Below are positions 34,408 through 43,173 of a stretch of 64,000 nucleotides of DNA, piece after piece. The position numbers and the translations under genes are program-made. The number at the start of each line of letters is the position of its first letter. Position 1 is the first letter of the stretch. Source of the DNA: an uncultured Chloroflexota bacterium (GTDB taxonomy: Bacteria; Chloroflexota; Chloroflexia; Thermomicrobiales; UBA6265). The stretch covers positions 1 through 64,000 of the forward strand of contig CALGSZ010000055.1 of NCBI GenBank assembly GCA_937901745.1, read 5' to 3'. The notes beneath the pieces were generated by a model. That model did no database searches. It was not told the DNA's origin and saw only the letters and a list, made by a program, of their open reading frames with translations.

Positions 34408-35165
34408 GTCGCCGCCCGCTCATCGCTGGCAACTGGAAAATGCACACGTCGCGCGCGGAAGCCGTCGCGCTCGCCCGCGCCGTCGCCACCGATCTCCCAA
34501 CCGGCGTCGAAATGCTCGTCTGCCCGCCGTTTCCATGGTTGGTTCCGGTCTCGGATGCGATCGCCGGGACAGAGCTGCAACTCGGCGCCCAGGATTGCTG
34601 GACGGAGCCGAGCGGCGCGGTGACCGGCGCCGTCTCCCCAACGATGCTCGCTGAGCTCTGCCAGTACGTCATCATTGGCCACTCCGAGCGCCGCCGGATC
34701 TTCGGAGAGACGGACGAGCTTGTGGCGCGCAAGGTCGTGGCCGCTCTCGCCGCCGGGCTCCGGCCGATCGTCTGCGTCGGCGAGAACTTGGAGGTTCGCC
34801 AGGCAGGGAACGCTGTCCCGTTGGTGCGAGAGCAGACGCGCGCCTGGGTAACCGGGCTTTCGGCGGAGCAGCTTTCCTGGTGCGTTGTGGCCTATGAGCC
34901 GGTTTGGGCGATTGGCACCGGCGTCGCGGCCAAGCCGGAAGACGCGCAGGAGATGGCGGCCGAGATTCGGCACGAAATCGGCCAAATTGCCGGTCAGGAG
35001 ATCGCCGCCGCGATGAGAATCCTCTATGGCGGCAGCGTCTCGCCGGCGAACGCGGCCGCGATCCTAGAAAATGCAGACGTCGACGGTGCCCTCGTCGGTG
35101 GCGCGAGTCTGAAGGCGGAGGATTTTCTCGCGATTGCCCGGTCCGCGCCGGGAGCGGGAACGTAG
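34404..35165 (+). CDS. tpiA: Triosephosphate isomerase
   Basis: A 253-residue TIM barrel with IAGNWKMH (Lys), IIGHSERRRIF (His), the catalytic Glu in VAYEPVWAIGTG and LYGGSVSPANA. It is translationally coupled to pgk. Confidence 0.98.
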   Translation: MSRRPLIAGNWKMHTSRAEAVALARAVATDLPTGVEMLVCPPFPWLVPVSDAIAGTELQLGAQDCWTEPSGAVTGAVSPTMLAELCQYVIIGHSERRRIFGETDELVARKVVAALAAGLRPIVCVGENLEVRQAGNAVPLVREQTRAWVTGLSAEQLSWCVVAYEPVWAIGTGVAAKPEDAQEMAAEIRHEIGQIAGQEIAAAMRILYGGSVSPANAAAILENADVDGALVGGASLKAEDFLAIARSAPGAGT

Positions 35166-35251
35166 CATTGAAGCCGCCAGCGCCAGAATGCTAGGCTTGC
35201 CCGAGTTGATGGAACGAATGCGCAAGTCGCGGTGAAAGGGACGTTGCCAGC

Positions 35252-35473
35252 GTGGATACAGCACTTCGGCTCATCATGATCATCGTTTCGGTCGTGCTGA
35301 CCCTCGTCATCCTCATGCAGACGAAGGGCTCATCGTTCAGCGGCGCGTTTGGCGGCGACACGGGCTCGATCTATCGGACTCGGCGCGGCGTTGAGAAGAC
35401 GCTTTTCCAGTTCACCATCATCACCGGCATCGTCTTTGTCGTCCTCGCCCTGATCAGCAGCGTCGCTCTCTAG
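35252..35473 (+). CDS. secG: Preprotein translocase subunit SecG
   Basis: A 73-residue protein with two membrane helices (about 6-22 and 52-70) and the SecG middle loop LMQTKGSSFSGAFGG. GTG start with AAAGGGA upstream. SecG assists SecYE and SecA in export. Its location after tpiA is common in bacteria. Confidence 0.93.
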   Translation: MDTALRLIMIIVSVVLTLVILMQTKGSSFSGAFGGDTGSIYRTRRGVEKTLFQFTIITGIVFVVLALISSVAL

Positions 35474-35491
35474 TCGGCCAGAAACGGCGCG

Positions 35492-35818
35492 CTACGCCCG
35501 GTGATGCGCGTCGGTGGAGGCCCGGCCCCGTGGTGGCATCCCTGCTGGAGTAAGCGGCGACCGGCGCGCGGCCTTGCTCAAGTGCCGGTAGTGGGCGACC
35601 GCCGCAATCGCGAGGAGAATAGCGACGACGCCGATCACGGCTGCCCGCGCGACGAGGTCGCTCGGGTCGAGATTGAAGTTCGTGATCCACCAGGGCCGGC
35701 TCCGAGCGAGAATGGCCGTCACAACGCCGATCGTGCCCAAGCACGCCGCGACGATGAAGAGTAAGGTCGAGGCAAACCCAAGAATCCAGCCGGTAACGAA
35801 TGATTGCAGGACGCGCAT
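35492..35818 (-). CDS. Small membrane protein of unknown function
   Basis: A 108-residue frame with two long hydrophobic helices (about 8-34 and 50-72), and a basic Arg/Pro-rich tail. The ATG at 35818 has no clear ribosome site; the frame is open further upstream without hydrophobic or family features. I do not recognise the family. It is convergent with secG and divergent from coaBC. Confidence 0.5.
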   Translation of the reverse strand: MRVLQSFVTGWILGFASTLLFIVAACLGTIGVVTAILARSRPWWITNFNLDPSDLVARAAVIGVVAILLAIAAVAHYRHLSKAARRSPLTPAGMPPRGRASTDAHHRA

Positions 35819-35973
35819 GCTTAGCTCGCTGGGCACGATGCCAACCGCTGGCGGCCATTGTGCCACGCGGCAATGGCGAGGGACGAGCATGATCGGCGCC
35901 GCCAGCGGCTGAAGCACCTGCCTCGCCCGTTGATCGGCGTGGCGCGTGAAGCCGGCGCTACACGAGGACCTAG

Positions 35974-37188
35974 ATGGGCAATCTGCGTGAGTCGCGCATT
36001 CTCCTGGGCGTTACAGGTGGCATCGCTGCCTACAAGGCCGCCGACCTTGCCAGCAAGCTCGTTCAAGCCGGGGCGCGCGTGGACGTCATTGCTACCCGCT
36101 CCGCGCTCCGCCTCGTCGGCCCGGCCACGTTCGAAGCGCTGACGAAGCGGCCGGTCCACGTCGACGTCTTCGAATCGTGGACCGAAGACTACTTCGGCCA
36201 TATCTCCCTCGGTCATGAGGCCGACGCCTTCGTCGTCGCTCCCGCGACGGCGCACACCATCGCGCGACTCGCCCTTGGCCTCGCGGACGATATGCTGACC
36301 ACCGTCGCGCTCTCTACGACCGCGCCGCTGGTGATCGCTCCGGCGATGGAGCACAGCATGTTTCACCACCCGGCGATGCAGGGACACCTCGCGACTCTCC
36401 GCCAGCGCGGGGCGACGATCGTCGGGCCTGACCGTGGCCGTCTCGCGTCCGGCGCGGAAGGTGACGGGCGGTTGGCGCCGGTCGAAACGATCGTGGGAGC
36501 GCTGCGCCAGGTGCTCGGGCAGCGCGGGCCGCTCGTCGGGTGTCACGTCGTCGTTACGGCGGGTGGGACGCATGAGCCGCTCGATCCCGTCCGCTTCATC
36601 GGCAACGCATCGAGCGGGCTGATGGGATACGCGCTGGCGCAGGCGGCAATTGATGCGGGCGCGCGCGTCACGCTGATCTCTGGCCCCACGCACCTCACGC
36701 CTCCGTATGGGGCGGATCTCGTCGCGGTGCAGTCGGCGCTCGACATGGAGCGGGCCGTGCACGACGCGGTAGAGCGCGCGGATGCACTGATCATGGCGGC
36801 CGCGGTGGCGGATTTCCGGCCGCGCGATCACCAGCCGGCGAAGATCAAGAAAGGTCAGGGCCAAGAGCCCCTCGCGCTCGAGCTCGTCCGCAACCCCGAT
36901 ATCCTCGCCAGCGTGAATCGGCCCGGCCTCGTAAAGATCGGCTTTGCCGCCGAGACCGAAAACCTCATCGAGCACGCGCGCGCGAAGCTGCAGGCAAAGG
37001 GACTCGCCATGATCGTCGCGAACGACGCCGCCGCGACGATCGGCAGCCGGACAAGCGCGGCGGTCTTGATTTCGGCTGATGGAACGGCGGAGCCGCTGCC
37101 GCTGATGCCGAAGGAGGAGCTCGCCGAGATCATCATCGGCCGGCTCGCCCAGTTGCTCCGGCGATCGCACGATGCCGCGTCCGGTTGA
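35974..37188 (+). CDS. coaBC: Phosphopantothenoylcysteine decarboxylase / phosphopantothenate-cysteine ligase
   Basis: A 404-residue fusion. The CoaC half (1-180) is an FMN flavoprotein with LLGVTGGIAAYKAADL, GHISLGHEADAFVVAPATA and APAMEHSMF; the CoaB half (about 190-404) has VVTAGGTHEPLDPVRFIGNASSG and AAVADFRP. In the usual decarboxylase motif PxMNxxM, the Asn is Glu here (PAMEHSM), and the E. coli catalytic Cys position reads Ser (RLASGAEGDG). The Cys-to-Ser form is seen in other phyla; the Glu is less usual. Both activities are needed for coenzyme A. Confidence 0.94.
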   Translation: MGNLRESRILLGVTGGIAAYKAADLASKLVQAGARVDVIATRSALRLVGPATFEALTKRPVHVDVFESWTEDYFGHISLGHEADAFVVAPATAHTIARLALGLADDMLTTVALSTTAPLVIAPAMEHSMFHHPAMQGHLATLRQRGATIVGPDRGRLASGAEGDGRLAPVETIVGALRQVLGQRGPLVGCHVVVTAGGTHEPLDPVRFIGNASSGLMGYALAQAAIDAGARVTLISGPTHLTPPYGADLVAVQSALDMERAVHDAVERADALIMAAAVADFRPRDHQPAKIKKGQGQEPLALELVRNPDILASVNRPGLVKIGFAAETENLIEHARAKLQAKGLAMIVANDAAATIGSRTSAAVLISADGTAEPLPLMPKEELAEIIIGRLAQLLRRSHDAASG

Positions 37189-37243
37189 GCCACCTCGCCC
37201 ACCTCGCCGCGGACCAGCCCAAGAGCTTCGGTCTCAACTGGCG

Positions 37244-37516
37244 ATGGAGCTCCTGCTCAACGCCTACGCGGTCGCCGGCGCGATCATCGTCCTGCGCACC
37301 TTGCTGCGCGCACTCCGTATCGGCTCTCAAATTTGGATCGGCTCCATCGTCTACGGCATCACCGATCCCTTCGCCAGACCGATCCTCCTCCTTCCCGGCG
37401 CCGACTTCGCGATCCTTGGCGACCTCACCTTGGCCGACGCAACGCTCCTGGCCGCCGTCATCCTCTTCCCCATTGGACTCCTCGCCCGCCGCCGCGAAAG
37501 CCGACCCTCACTCTAA
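37244..37516 (+). CDS. Small membrane protein, YggT-like
   Basis: A 90-residue frame with two hydrophobic helices (about 3-22 and 62-82) around a short loop SQIWIGSIVYGITDPFARPI, which resembles the YggT family. The ATG at 37244 is chosen to start just before the first helix; the frame is open from an ATG at 37172 that overlaps coaBC. Neither has a strong ribosome site. Function unknown. Confidence 0.6.
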   Translation: MELLLNAYAVAGAIIVLRTLLRALRIGSQIWIGSIVYGITDPFARPILLLPGADFAILGDLTLADATLLAAVILFPIGLLARRRESRPSL

Positions 37517-37634
37517 TCCCTTGTTCCAAGCTCCCCAGCGTCCTAACAACTCTCCACCACCCCCAACTCAGCACCCAGCACTTAGCACCCCTTTTCCTCC
37601 TACAATTCGCGTAGTAGTTAGCTTGGGAGACGCG

Positions 37635-37715
37635 ATGCGCGATCCTACGCGGTCCGACGGACCGAAACGAGGGCGACTACGCGCCGGCAGGGGAGCGCGG
37701 CAGAGAAAGGATTGA
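37635..37715 (+). CDS. Possible 26-residue basic peptide
   Basis: ATG at 37635 with GGGAG 5 bases upstream opens a 26-codon frame rich in Arg, Lys and Gly, ending TGA. It could be chance. It precedes a second small frame. Confidence 0.25.
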   Translation: MRDPTRSDGPKRGRLRAGRGARQRKD

Positions 37716-37722
37716 CGAACCT

Positions 37723-37845
37723 ATGATGCGAAACACCGTCCGAGGCATTCTGGCGCTCGTGCTGACAGCGGTGGCGACCTGGCTCGCGAACCGCATCGTT
37801 GATCAGATCTTCGGCCCAGAGGAGGCGGAGGCGGCGCGCCGCTAA
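37723..37845 (+). CDS. Possible 40-residue membrane peptide
   Basis: Starts MMRNTVRGILALVLTAVAT and continues WLANRIVDQIF, giving one membrane helix and an Ala/Glu/Arg tail. AAAGGA lies about 11 bases upstream. Its TAA is one base before the ATG of the lipid-kinase gene, which has no ribosome site of its own, so coupled translation is likely. No family recognised. Confidence 0.5.
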   Translation: MMRNTVRGILALVLTAVATWLANRIVDQIFGPEEAEAARR

Positions 37846-37846
37846 T

Positions 37847-38761
37847 ATGGCCAACGCCGAATGGTCGGGCAAGACCGTTCTCGTCGTCATCAACCCACTG
37901 ATGCGCGGCAAGCCGGAAAAGGTCATCGCCGCGCTTCGCCGCTACGCTCCGCCAGACATCGAGCTCGACATCCGCTGGACGGCCCCAAATCGGCCCGTGC
38001 GGGATCTGATCGCCGATCGCTTGCCGGAGGCAGCGGCGGTGATTGCATGCGGTGGCGACGGAACGGTCTCCGACGTAGTGACCGCGATCGACGGCTATGA
38101 CCTACCCGTCGGCATCATTCCCAGGGGCACGACGAACATCGTCGCGCGGGAAACGGAGATTCCGCTCGACGTCGAGTCGGCAGCGAAGATCATCTTCGGG
38201 GAGCACTCCATCGCGCGGCTCGACGTCGGACTTTGCCTCGGACACCGGTTCTTGCACATGGGCGGCGCGGGCTTGGACAGCCGCCTCTTTTGCGCTGTCC
38301 ACCCCAAGCTGAAGCAGCTATTGGGTTGGCCCGCCTACATCTTAGCGGGCGTGGAGTGCCTCTTCGCCCCGCCCTCCGAGTTTACGATTACGACGGACGA
38401 GACGACGGTACAGCTACGCTCCAGGCTCGTCCTGGTCGCCAACGGCGCGGCGATTCTGCGCGCCTCTCTTCCGATCTATCCTGGCCTGCGGCGGGATGAC
38501 GGCGTGCTCGACGTGATCGCCTTCACCGCGACGACGCCTCCAGCGACGGTTCGCACCCTCGGGAGATTTGCGGTCCGGCGGCTGGCCGGCTCAGGCGACG
38601 TGATCCACCTGAAAGCTCGCCGCGTCGAGCTGCGCTCGGAACCTCCGTTGCCGGTGGAAGTCGATGGCGACGTCGTCGGCGAGACGCCGGCAACCTTCAC
38701 CATCGATCCCGGCGCGCTGCGGCTGATCGTTCCTCAGACTCGGTCAAATCGCGGAAGCTGA
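37847..38761 (+). CDS. Diacylglycerol kinase / sphingosine kinase-like lipid kinase
   Basis: A 304-residue DAGK catalytic-domain protein: LVVINPLMRGKPEKV, AVIACGGDGTVSDVV (the GGDGT nucleotide motif), VGIIPRGTTNIVA and MGGAGLDS, with a C-terminal beta-sandwich ending VEVDGDVVGETP. Such proteins phosphorylate diacylglycerol or related lipids at the membrane. Start at 37847, one base after the preceding small frame. The exact lipid is unknown. Confidence 0.87.
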   Translation: MANAEWSGKTVLVVINPLMRGKPEKVIAALRRYAPPDIELDIRWTAPNRPVRDLIADRLPEAAAVIACGGDGTVSDVVTAIDGYDLPVGIIPRGTTNIVARETEIPLDVESAAKIIFGEHSIARLDVGLCLGHRFLHMGGAGLDSRLFCAVHPKLKQLLGWPAYILAGVECLFAPPSEFTITTDETTVQLRSRLVLVANGAAILRASLPIYPGLRRDDGVLDVIAFTATTPPATVRTLGRFAVRRLAGSGDVIHLKARRVELRSEPPLPVEVDGDVVGETPATFTIDPGALRLIVPQTRSNRGS

Positions 38762-38775
38762 GAGGGTTCGCTCGT

Positions 38776-39678
38776 CTACGGCAGCTGGATCTCGGCGGGC
38801 CCCGAATCAAAGGTCATCAGGAAGTCCTCGCCGCGATCGTTCGTGAACTGCGTGCTAGCCCCGTCAGAGGTATAGACGAGGTATTCGCTTGCCGCGAACC
38901 AGTCGGTTGACTCGCCGGCCGCGAGGTAGCCGCTGTAGACCGAGACACCGTCGGCGAGCACCTGAATCTCGATGTCGGCCAGCGCCGTGATTCGGATGCC
39001 GATTAGGTTCTCGGGCAACGCCGTGGGCTCTTCGGTCGGCTCCTCGACTTCGACATCGTCTTCGGCGTCCGCCTCGGTCGCTTCGATCTCCGCGACGCCC
39101 ACGGTCTCAGTTTCCGTCACCGCCGGCTCTGTGGCGGTCGCGGCGGGCGTCGGCTCCTCGGTCGGCGTCGGGGTCGGCGACGGTGGCGGAGTGGGTGTCG
39201 GCGTCGGAAGCTCAGGCGTGGGCGACGGCACGAAGCGATCTTCCGACGTGACCGGCGTCACCGTTGCCACGACCTCAACGGGTGTGGACGTCGCGTTCGT
39301 CGTCGCGAAATAGGCGCTGTAGAGCCAGGCGAAGATGATGCCGCCCAGCACGACCATGAAAGCGATGATGGCGAAGTTCGGCGCCGCGTGGCTCGGCATG
39401 TCGAGCGGTTGGAACGGTGTGGTGATGGGCGGATCGTCCGGCTGCGCGCCTCGAGCTTCCTCGAACATTTCGAGGAGCTTGTTCGGATCGAGGTCGAGAT
39501 AGGTGGCGTAGTTACGAACGATGCCCCGCTGGTAGATCAGCGGGGGGAGGCTATCGAACCGCTCTTCCTCGAGCGCGGCGAGGTGATGCCGATTGATCCG
39601 CGTGGCTTGTTCGGCCTCGCGAATGGTAACGCCCTTGTGGGCGCGAGCTTGGCGTAACGTGTCTCCAAACAAGCCCAT
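38776..39678 (-). CDS. RodZ-like membrane protein (HTH-TM-DUF4115)
   Basis: A 300-residue protein. Residues 1-75 are a HTH of the RodZ type (LRQARAHKGVTIREAEQATRI, LEEERFDSLPPLIYQRGIVRNYATYL); a single membrane helix follows at 101-124; then a Pro/Thr/Glu-rich extracytoplasmic linker (about 148-225) and a C-terminal beta domain like DUF4115 (about 230-300). RodZ links MreB to the envelope in rods. It is convergent with the lipid kinase and starts 164 bases from the stop of the Cys-module protein, on the same strand. Confidence 0.85.
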   Translation of the reverse strand: MGLFGDTLRQARAHKGVTIREAEQATRINRHHLAALEEERFDSLPPLIYQRGIVRNYATYLDLDPNKLLEMFEEARGAQPDDPPITTPFQPLDMPSHAAPNFAIIAFMVVLGGIIFAWLYSAYFATTNATSTPVEVVATVTPVTSEDRFVPSPTPELPTPTPTPPPSPTPTPTEEPTPAATATEPAVTETETVGVAEIEATEADAEDDVEVEEPTEEPTALPENLIGIRITALADIEIQVLADGVSVYSGYLAAGESTDWFAASEYLVYTSDGASTQFTNDRGEDFLMTFDSGPAEIQLP

Positions 39679-39842
39679 GTGACTGCTACGCGTCCCTCAC
39701 CTCGGAAGCCAGCCGAGGCTCCCCACACGCACGCACCCAGGTCCGAGCATTGCGTCGATGGTGTCCGGCGTGTCCGGAACGGCTGGAGTCGTCCCTCCCC
39801 CGACTCCGCCTGCAACCGCGTTGCCGCGTAATGCTACCAGAG

Positions 39843-41267
39843 TCACCGCCGTCCACGCCTCCCCTGTCCAGTCGCTGTCTCCGGTTGGCTCGGCACTGAG
39901 CGTGGTCCGAGCAACTGATCGGTCAGCGGTGTCGGGAGTCCATGGGCGGCAATATCCGCTTTCTCGAGCCAGATATCGTCGTGCGGTAGCCACCAGCACC
40001 CAATCGAAGTCAGGCAGGGAAGCTCTTCAGCATCGACCATGCGCCGATGCCGAAATGCCCACTTGTTGTTGCACCAGCCCCGCTCCCCGCCCTCGGTCGG
40101 TCGGAAGTCGCGGCACGTCCGGCAGGCACGAGGGAGCTCCGGCGCGACCCACGGCATGAGATCGACCTGCTCCGCCTCGATTGGCTCGACTTCGTCGTCG
40201 CCTGGCCCAAGGATGTAGTCAGGCTCGGCCTCCTCCTCGGCGACCGGCAACTCACGAGCCTCGTAGCGCGACTCCTCCCAGACGTCTTCCTCGGGAGCGA
40301 ACTCGATTGGCTCGTCGTCGGTTACCTCATCAACCAACGGCTCGTCCCACTCGACGTCTTGCTGCTTCGGCGCGGGACGTCTGGCATTGCGCCAAAGCGG
40401 CGGGGCAAGCCGCTGCGATCGGCTGGCGGGCTCCACCGGCGCGCTTGCGCGGACATCCGCCGTCGCTCTTGCCGTGGGCTCCTCCGGCTCGTATGAAGGC
40501 TCCTCGTCGGGAATATCGGAGGCCCGGTAACGCTTCGGGCGCTCGACCGCCGGCGGACGCGGCAGCGCAACGCCTTCGGTCGGCTCGGGCACCGTCGAGA
40601 AGCGCTCCTCATCCTCCGGGAATGTCGTGATCGTTGGGAAGGTGCGAGGCAGCTCGTCGAGACGGACCGGCGGAACTGCCGGCGCCGCGTCCGCGCTAGG
40701 ACGACCGCTCGCGCTCGAGCCGCGCGTGGTTTCGCTCGATCGATCGGTTCCGGTCGCTCCGCTGGTCAGCGAGCCGCTGGCTCCCGCGTCCTCGAATCCA
40801 GCTGGCGCCACGTCGAACGGGCGCGACTTTCGCATCCGCTCGCGGTACCGCTCCCGAGCCTTGAGAATAGCGGCGCGGGCATCTTGTGTCAGCAACGACG
40901 GCCGCGGCTGGGCCGGCTCGCTCGCCGGAGCTTCGCCCACGACGACATCGACTGCTGGTGGTGGCGTCTCCGGCTCCTGCCGGTCTCGCTGTGAATTGAC
41001 CACGGATGTCATTTCCTCGAGGGTGATGGGAGGCAGCGGGCGCGCCGAGACGGTCGGCTGCTGCAGAACGACGTCGGTGTCTCCATCCGCCTCCGTCTTC
41101 GGCTCCCAGAGGTCTTGTGACCAGCCATTGCGGCAGGCCAGCTCGACCCGGCGCACGACGATCTTTACATCGCTGGAGGGTTTCCGCTGAGGATGGTTGC
41201 ACCATCCGCTCTTCGCGAAGCCCGCCTCCACAAACCACCGGCAGGTCTCGCAGACGCGTTTTCTCAC
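39843..41267 (-). CDS. Protein with two matching Cys-rich modules joined by a disordered linker
   Basis: A 474-residue protein I do not recognise. At the N-terminus C6-x2-C9-x13-C23-x21-C45 and near the C-terminus C382-x2-C385-x13-C399-x18-C418 share the pattern C-x2-C-R-x-F-x9-GWCN, so each may bind one metal ion. Between them about 330 residues are Pro/Glu/Asp/Arg-rich and look disordered, with acidic stretches (EEDVWEESRYE, EEEAEPDYILGPGDDEVEP). ATG start at 41267 with no clear ribosome site. No membrane or signal segment. Neighbours (RodZ-like, miaB) do not suggest a role. A partner-binding scaffold or an Fe-S/zinc sensor are possible readings only. Confidence 0.75.
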   Translation of the reverse strand: MRKRVCETCRWFVEAGFAKSGWCNHPQRKPSSDVKIVVRRVELACRNGWSQDLWEPKTEADGDTDVVLQQPTVSARPLPPITLEEMTSVVNSQRDRQEPETPPPAVDVVVGEAPASEPAQPRPSLLTQDARAAILKARERYRERMRKSRPFDVAPAGFEDAGASGSLTSGATGTDRSSETTRGSSASGRPSADAAPAVPPVRLDELPRTFPTITTFPEDEERFSTVPEPTEGVALPRPPAVERPKRYRASDIPDEEPSYEPEEPTARATADVRASAPVEPASRSQRLAPPLWRNARRPAPKQQDVEWDEPLVDEVTDDEPIEFAPEEDVWEESRYEARELPVAEEEAEPDYILGPGDDEVEPIEAEQVDLMPWVAPELPRACRTCRDFRPTEGGERGWCNNKWAFRHRRMVDAEELPCLTSIGCWWLPHDDIWLEKADIAAHGLPTPLTDQLLGPRSVPSQPETATGQGRRGRR

Positions 41268-41700
41268 CGCCGGCTCCTCACTCAGCCACCGGATTCATTG
41301 TTGGAACGCTACACGATCAGAGCGCCCAGCCAGGGCTACGAGAAGGCCAACGGTGTCCCCCTGTCACCAGCCATGTCGTTGGCCCCGTGACAACCTGCCC
41401 GCTCGCTGCGGTCCCATTCTAGCGCGGCACCAGAGCCTTGTCTATGAGGCACCGAAAGCGTACGGTCAAACTTTCCGTACGCCCTACAGTCATGGTGGCA
41501 GTGGGGAATTGCCCACTGGTGGGGACGGTATTCCGGCGGGCATAGTACACTTGAGTGTTGCCCCGAGCGGCCCTCGCGCGCGCTCGCGGGTTTCATATGT
41601 CCTGATGTGCGTGTAGTAGGACCTAGAATACGTTTCGTGGAAGGTACCGCCGCGGCTCGCTCCGCTGGCCGCACGCAATTGTACTGGTGAGGGCGTTCGC
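41268..41700. other. Intergenic region between divergent Cys-module gene and miaB, with two inverted repeats
   Basis: No convincing gene. Two close inverted repeats are present: GCGTACGG (41458-41465) with CCGTACGC (41475-41482), and CAGTGGG (41499-41505) with CCCACTG (41512-41518). Neither is followed by a T-run. A -10-like TAGAAT occurs near 41626 toward miaB without a clear -35. Confidence 0.5.
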
Positions 41701-43059
41701 GTGAACCAGCGTCCGATCATTCCGCTCCGCCCCGCCGCGAGCCCCGCGCCACTCGCGGAGAACGGGAAGCGCTTCTTCATCTGGACCATTGGTTGCCAGA
41801 TGAATGAGGCGGACAGCGCCAAGATCGCGGCCATGCTGCAGGAGGTCGGGTACCGCCCGACCGATTCCGAGGAAGACGCGGACATCGTCGTTCTGAACTC
41901 GTGCGTCGTCCGGCAAGCGGCCGAGGACAAGGTCGCCGGCAAGCTCAATTCCCTCATTCGTCTCAAGCGGGAGCGACCGAACGTACCGGTCGTCCTGACG
42001 GGCTGCATGGTGACCAATCAGCAGGAGGCGCTGAAGCAACGCTTCCCGCACGTGGATCTCTTCTTCGATCCGTCGGACTTCGACAAGCTGCAGCACGTCG
42101 TGCCCGAGCTGGCCGAGCTCGAGGACGATCTGGCGCAGCTGCCGCACTACTACGTTGATCAGACGGGCGACCCGCGCGTTACGGCTTACGTGCCGATCAT
42201 CTACGGCTGCAACTTCGTTTGCTCCTACTGCATCGTCCCGTACCGCCGCGGCAAGGAGCGCAGCCGGCCAATGGAAGACATCGTGCGCGAGGTCGAATCG
42301 CTCGTGGCGCGCGGCGCCCGGGACGTGACGCTCCTTGGGCAGACTGTCAACGCCTACGGCCACGACCTGCCGGGCAAGCCGTCGCTCGCCGATCTACTGC
42401 GAGCGGTTGACGCCATCCCGGGCCTGGAGCGTCTGCGGTTCCTGACATCGCATCCGAAATACATGACGGACGAGATCATTGACGCGATGGCGACGCTTCC
42501 GACCGTCTGCGAGCACATGAACCTGCCAGTCCAGGCCGGGGATGATGAGGTGCTCCGGCGGATGCGCCGCACCTATACGGCCGACCACTGGCGCGAGCGC
42601 ATCGCCTACACGCGGCAGAAGATGCCGGACGTCACCATCGCGACGGACATCATCGTCGGCTTCCCCGGCGAGACGGAGGAGCAGTTCCAGCGAACGTACG
42701 ATCTGCTCGCCGAAGTCCAATGCGACAAGGTCCACGTGGCGATGTATTCGCCTCGGCCAGGAACGCTTTCCGCCCGCTGGGAGGACGACGTCCCACACGA
42801 GGAGAAGCTGCGCCGCCACCAGGCGATCGAGAAGCTGCAAGAGCGGATCTGCACCGAGCGCAACGCCCGTCGCCTTGGCCAAACGCTCGAGGTGCTGGTC
42901 GATAGCAAGCAGAAGGGCCGCTGGACCGGGCGAACGCGCGGCAATCAGCTCGTTCACTTCGAGGACGACCGCGATCTACTCGGCAAGCTGGTCGATGTGA
43001 AGATCACGCAGACCAGCCCGTGGTACTTGATCGGAGAAGCCGTGGGCGAGCCACGCTAG
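41701..43059 (+). CDS. miaB: tRNA-2-methylthio-N6-dimethylallyladenosine synthase
   Basis: A 452-residue radical-SAM methylthiotransferase with an N-terminal UPF0004 domain (WTIGCQMNEADS, NSCVVRQAA, TGCMV, three cluster Cys), the radical SAM CxxxCxxC in GCNFVCSYCIVPYRRG, and a C-terminal TRAM domain. It adds a methylthio group at A37. GTG start at 41701. The TRAM end is complete, and the length matches MiaB. Confidence 0.94.
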   Translation: MNQRPIIPLRPAASPAPLAENGKRFFIWTIGCQMNEADSAKIAAMLQEVGYRPTDSEEDADIVVLNSCVVRQAAEDKVAGKLNSLIRLKRERPNVPVVLTGCMVTNQQEALKQRFPHVDLFFDPSDFDKLQHVVPELAELEDDLAQLPHYYVDQTGDPRVTAYVPIIYGCNFVCSYCIVPYRRGKERSRPMEDIVREVESLVARGARDVTLLGQTVNAYGHDLPGKPSLADLLRAVDAIPGLERLRFLTSHPKYMTDEIIDAMATLPTVCEHMNLPVQAGDDEVLRRMRRTYTADHWRERIAYTRQKMPDVTIATDIIVGFPGETEEQFQRTYDLLAEVQCDKVHVAMYSPRPGTLSARWEDDVPHEEKLRRHQAIEKLQERICTERNARRLGQTLEVLVDSKQKGRWTGRTRGNQLVHFEDDRDLLGKLVDVKITQTSPWYLIGEAVGEPR

Positions 43060-43173
43060 GTGGTGGCGTCAAATCCGCCGCGGACCGAACAATTCCTAAT
43101 CGGACTCTAGCGAACGTCAGGCAGTGGGGCGGCGAACCCGCCCAATGTTTCTCAGAGATGTGAGGGCATCACC

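Noticed and set aside
35821..37170. A long minus-strand frame opposite coaBC
   Set aside because: No domain, no ribosome site; coaBC on the other strand is intact.
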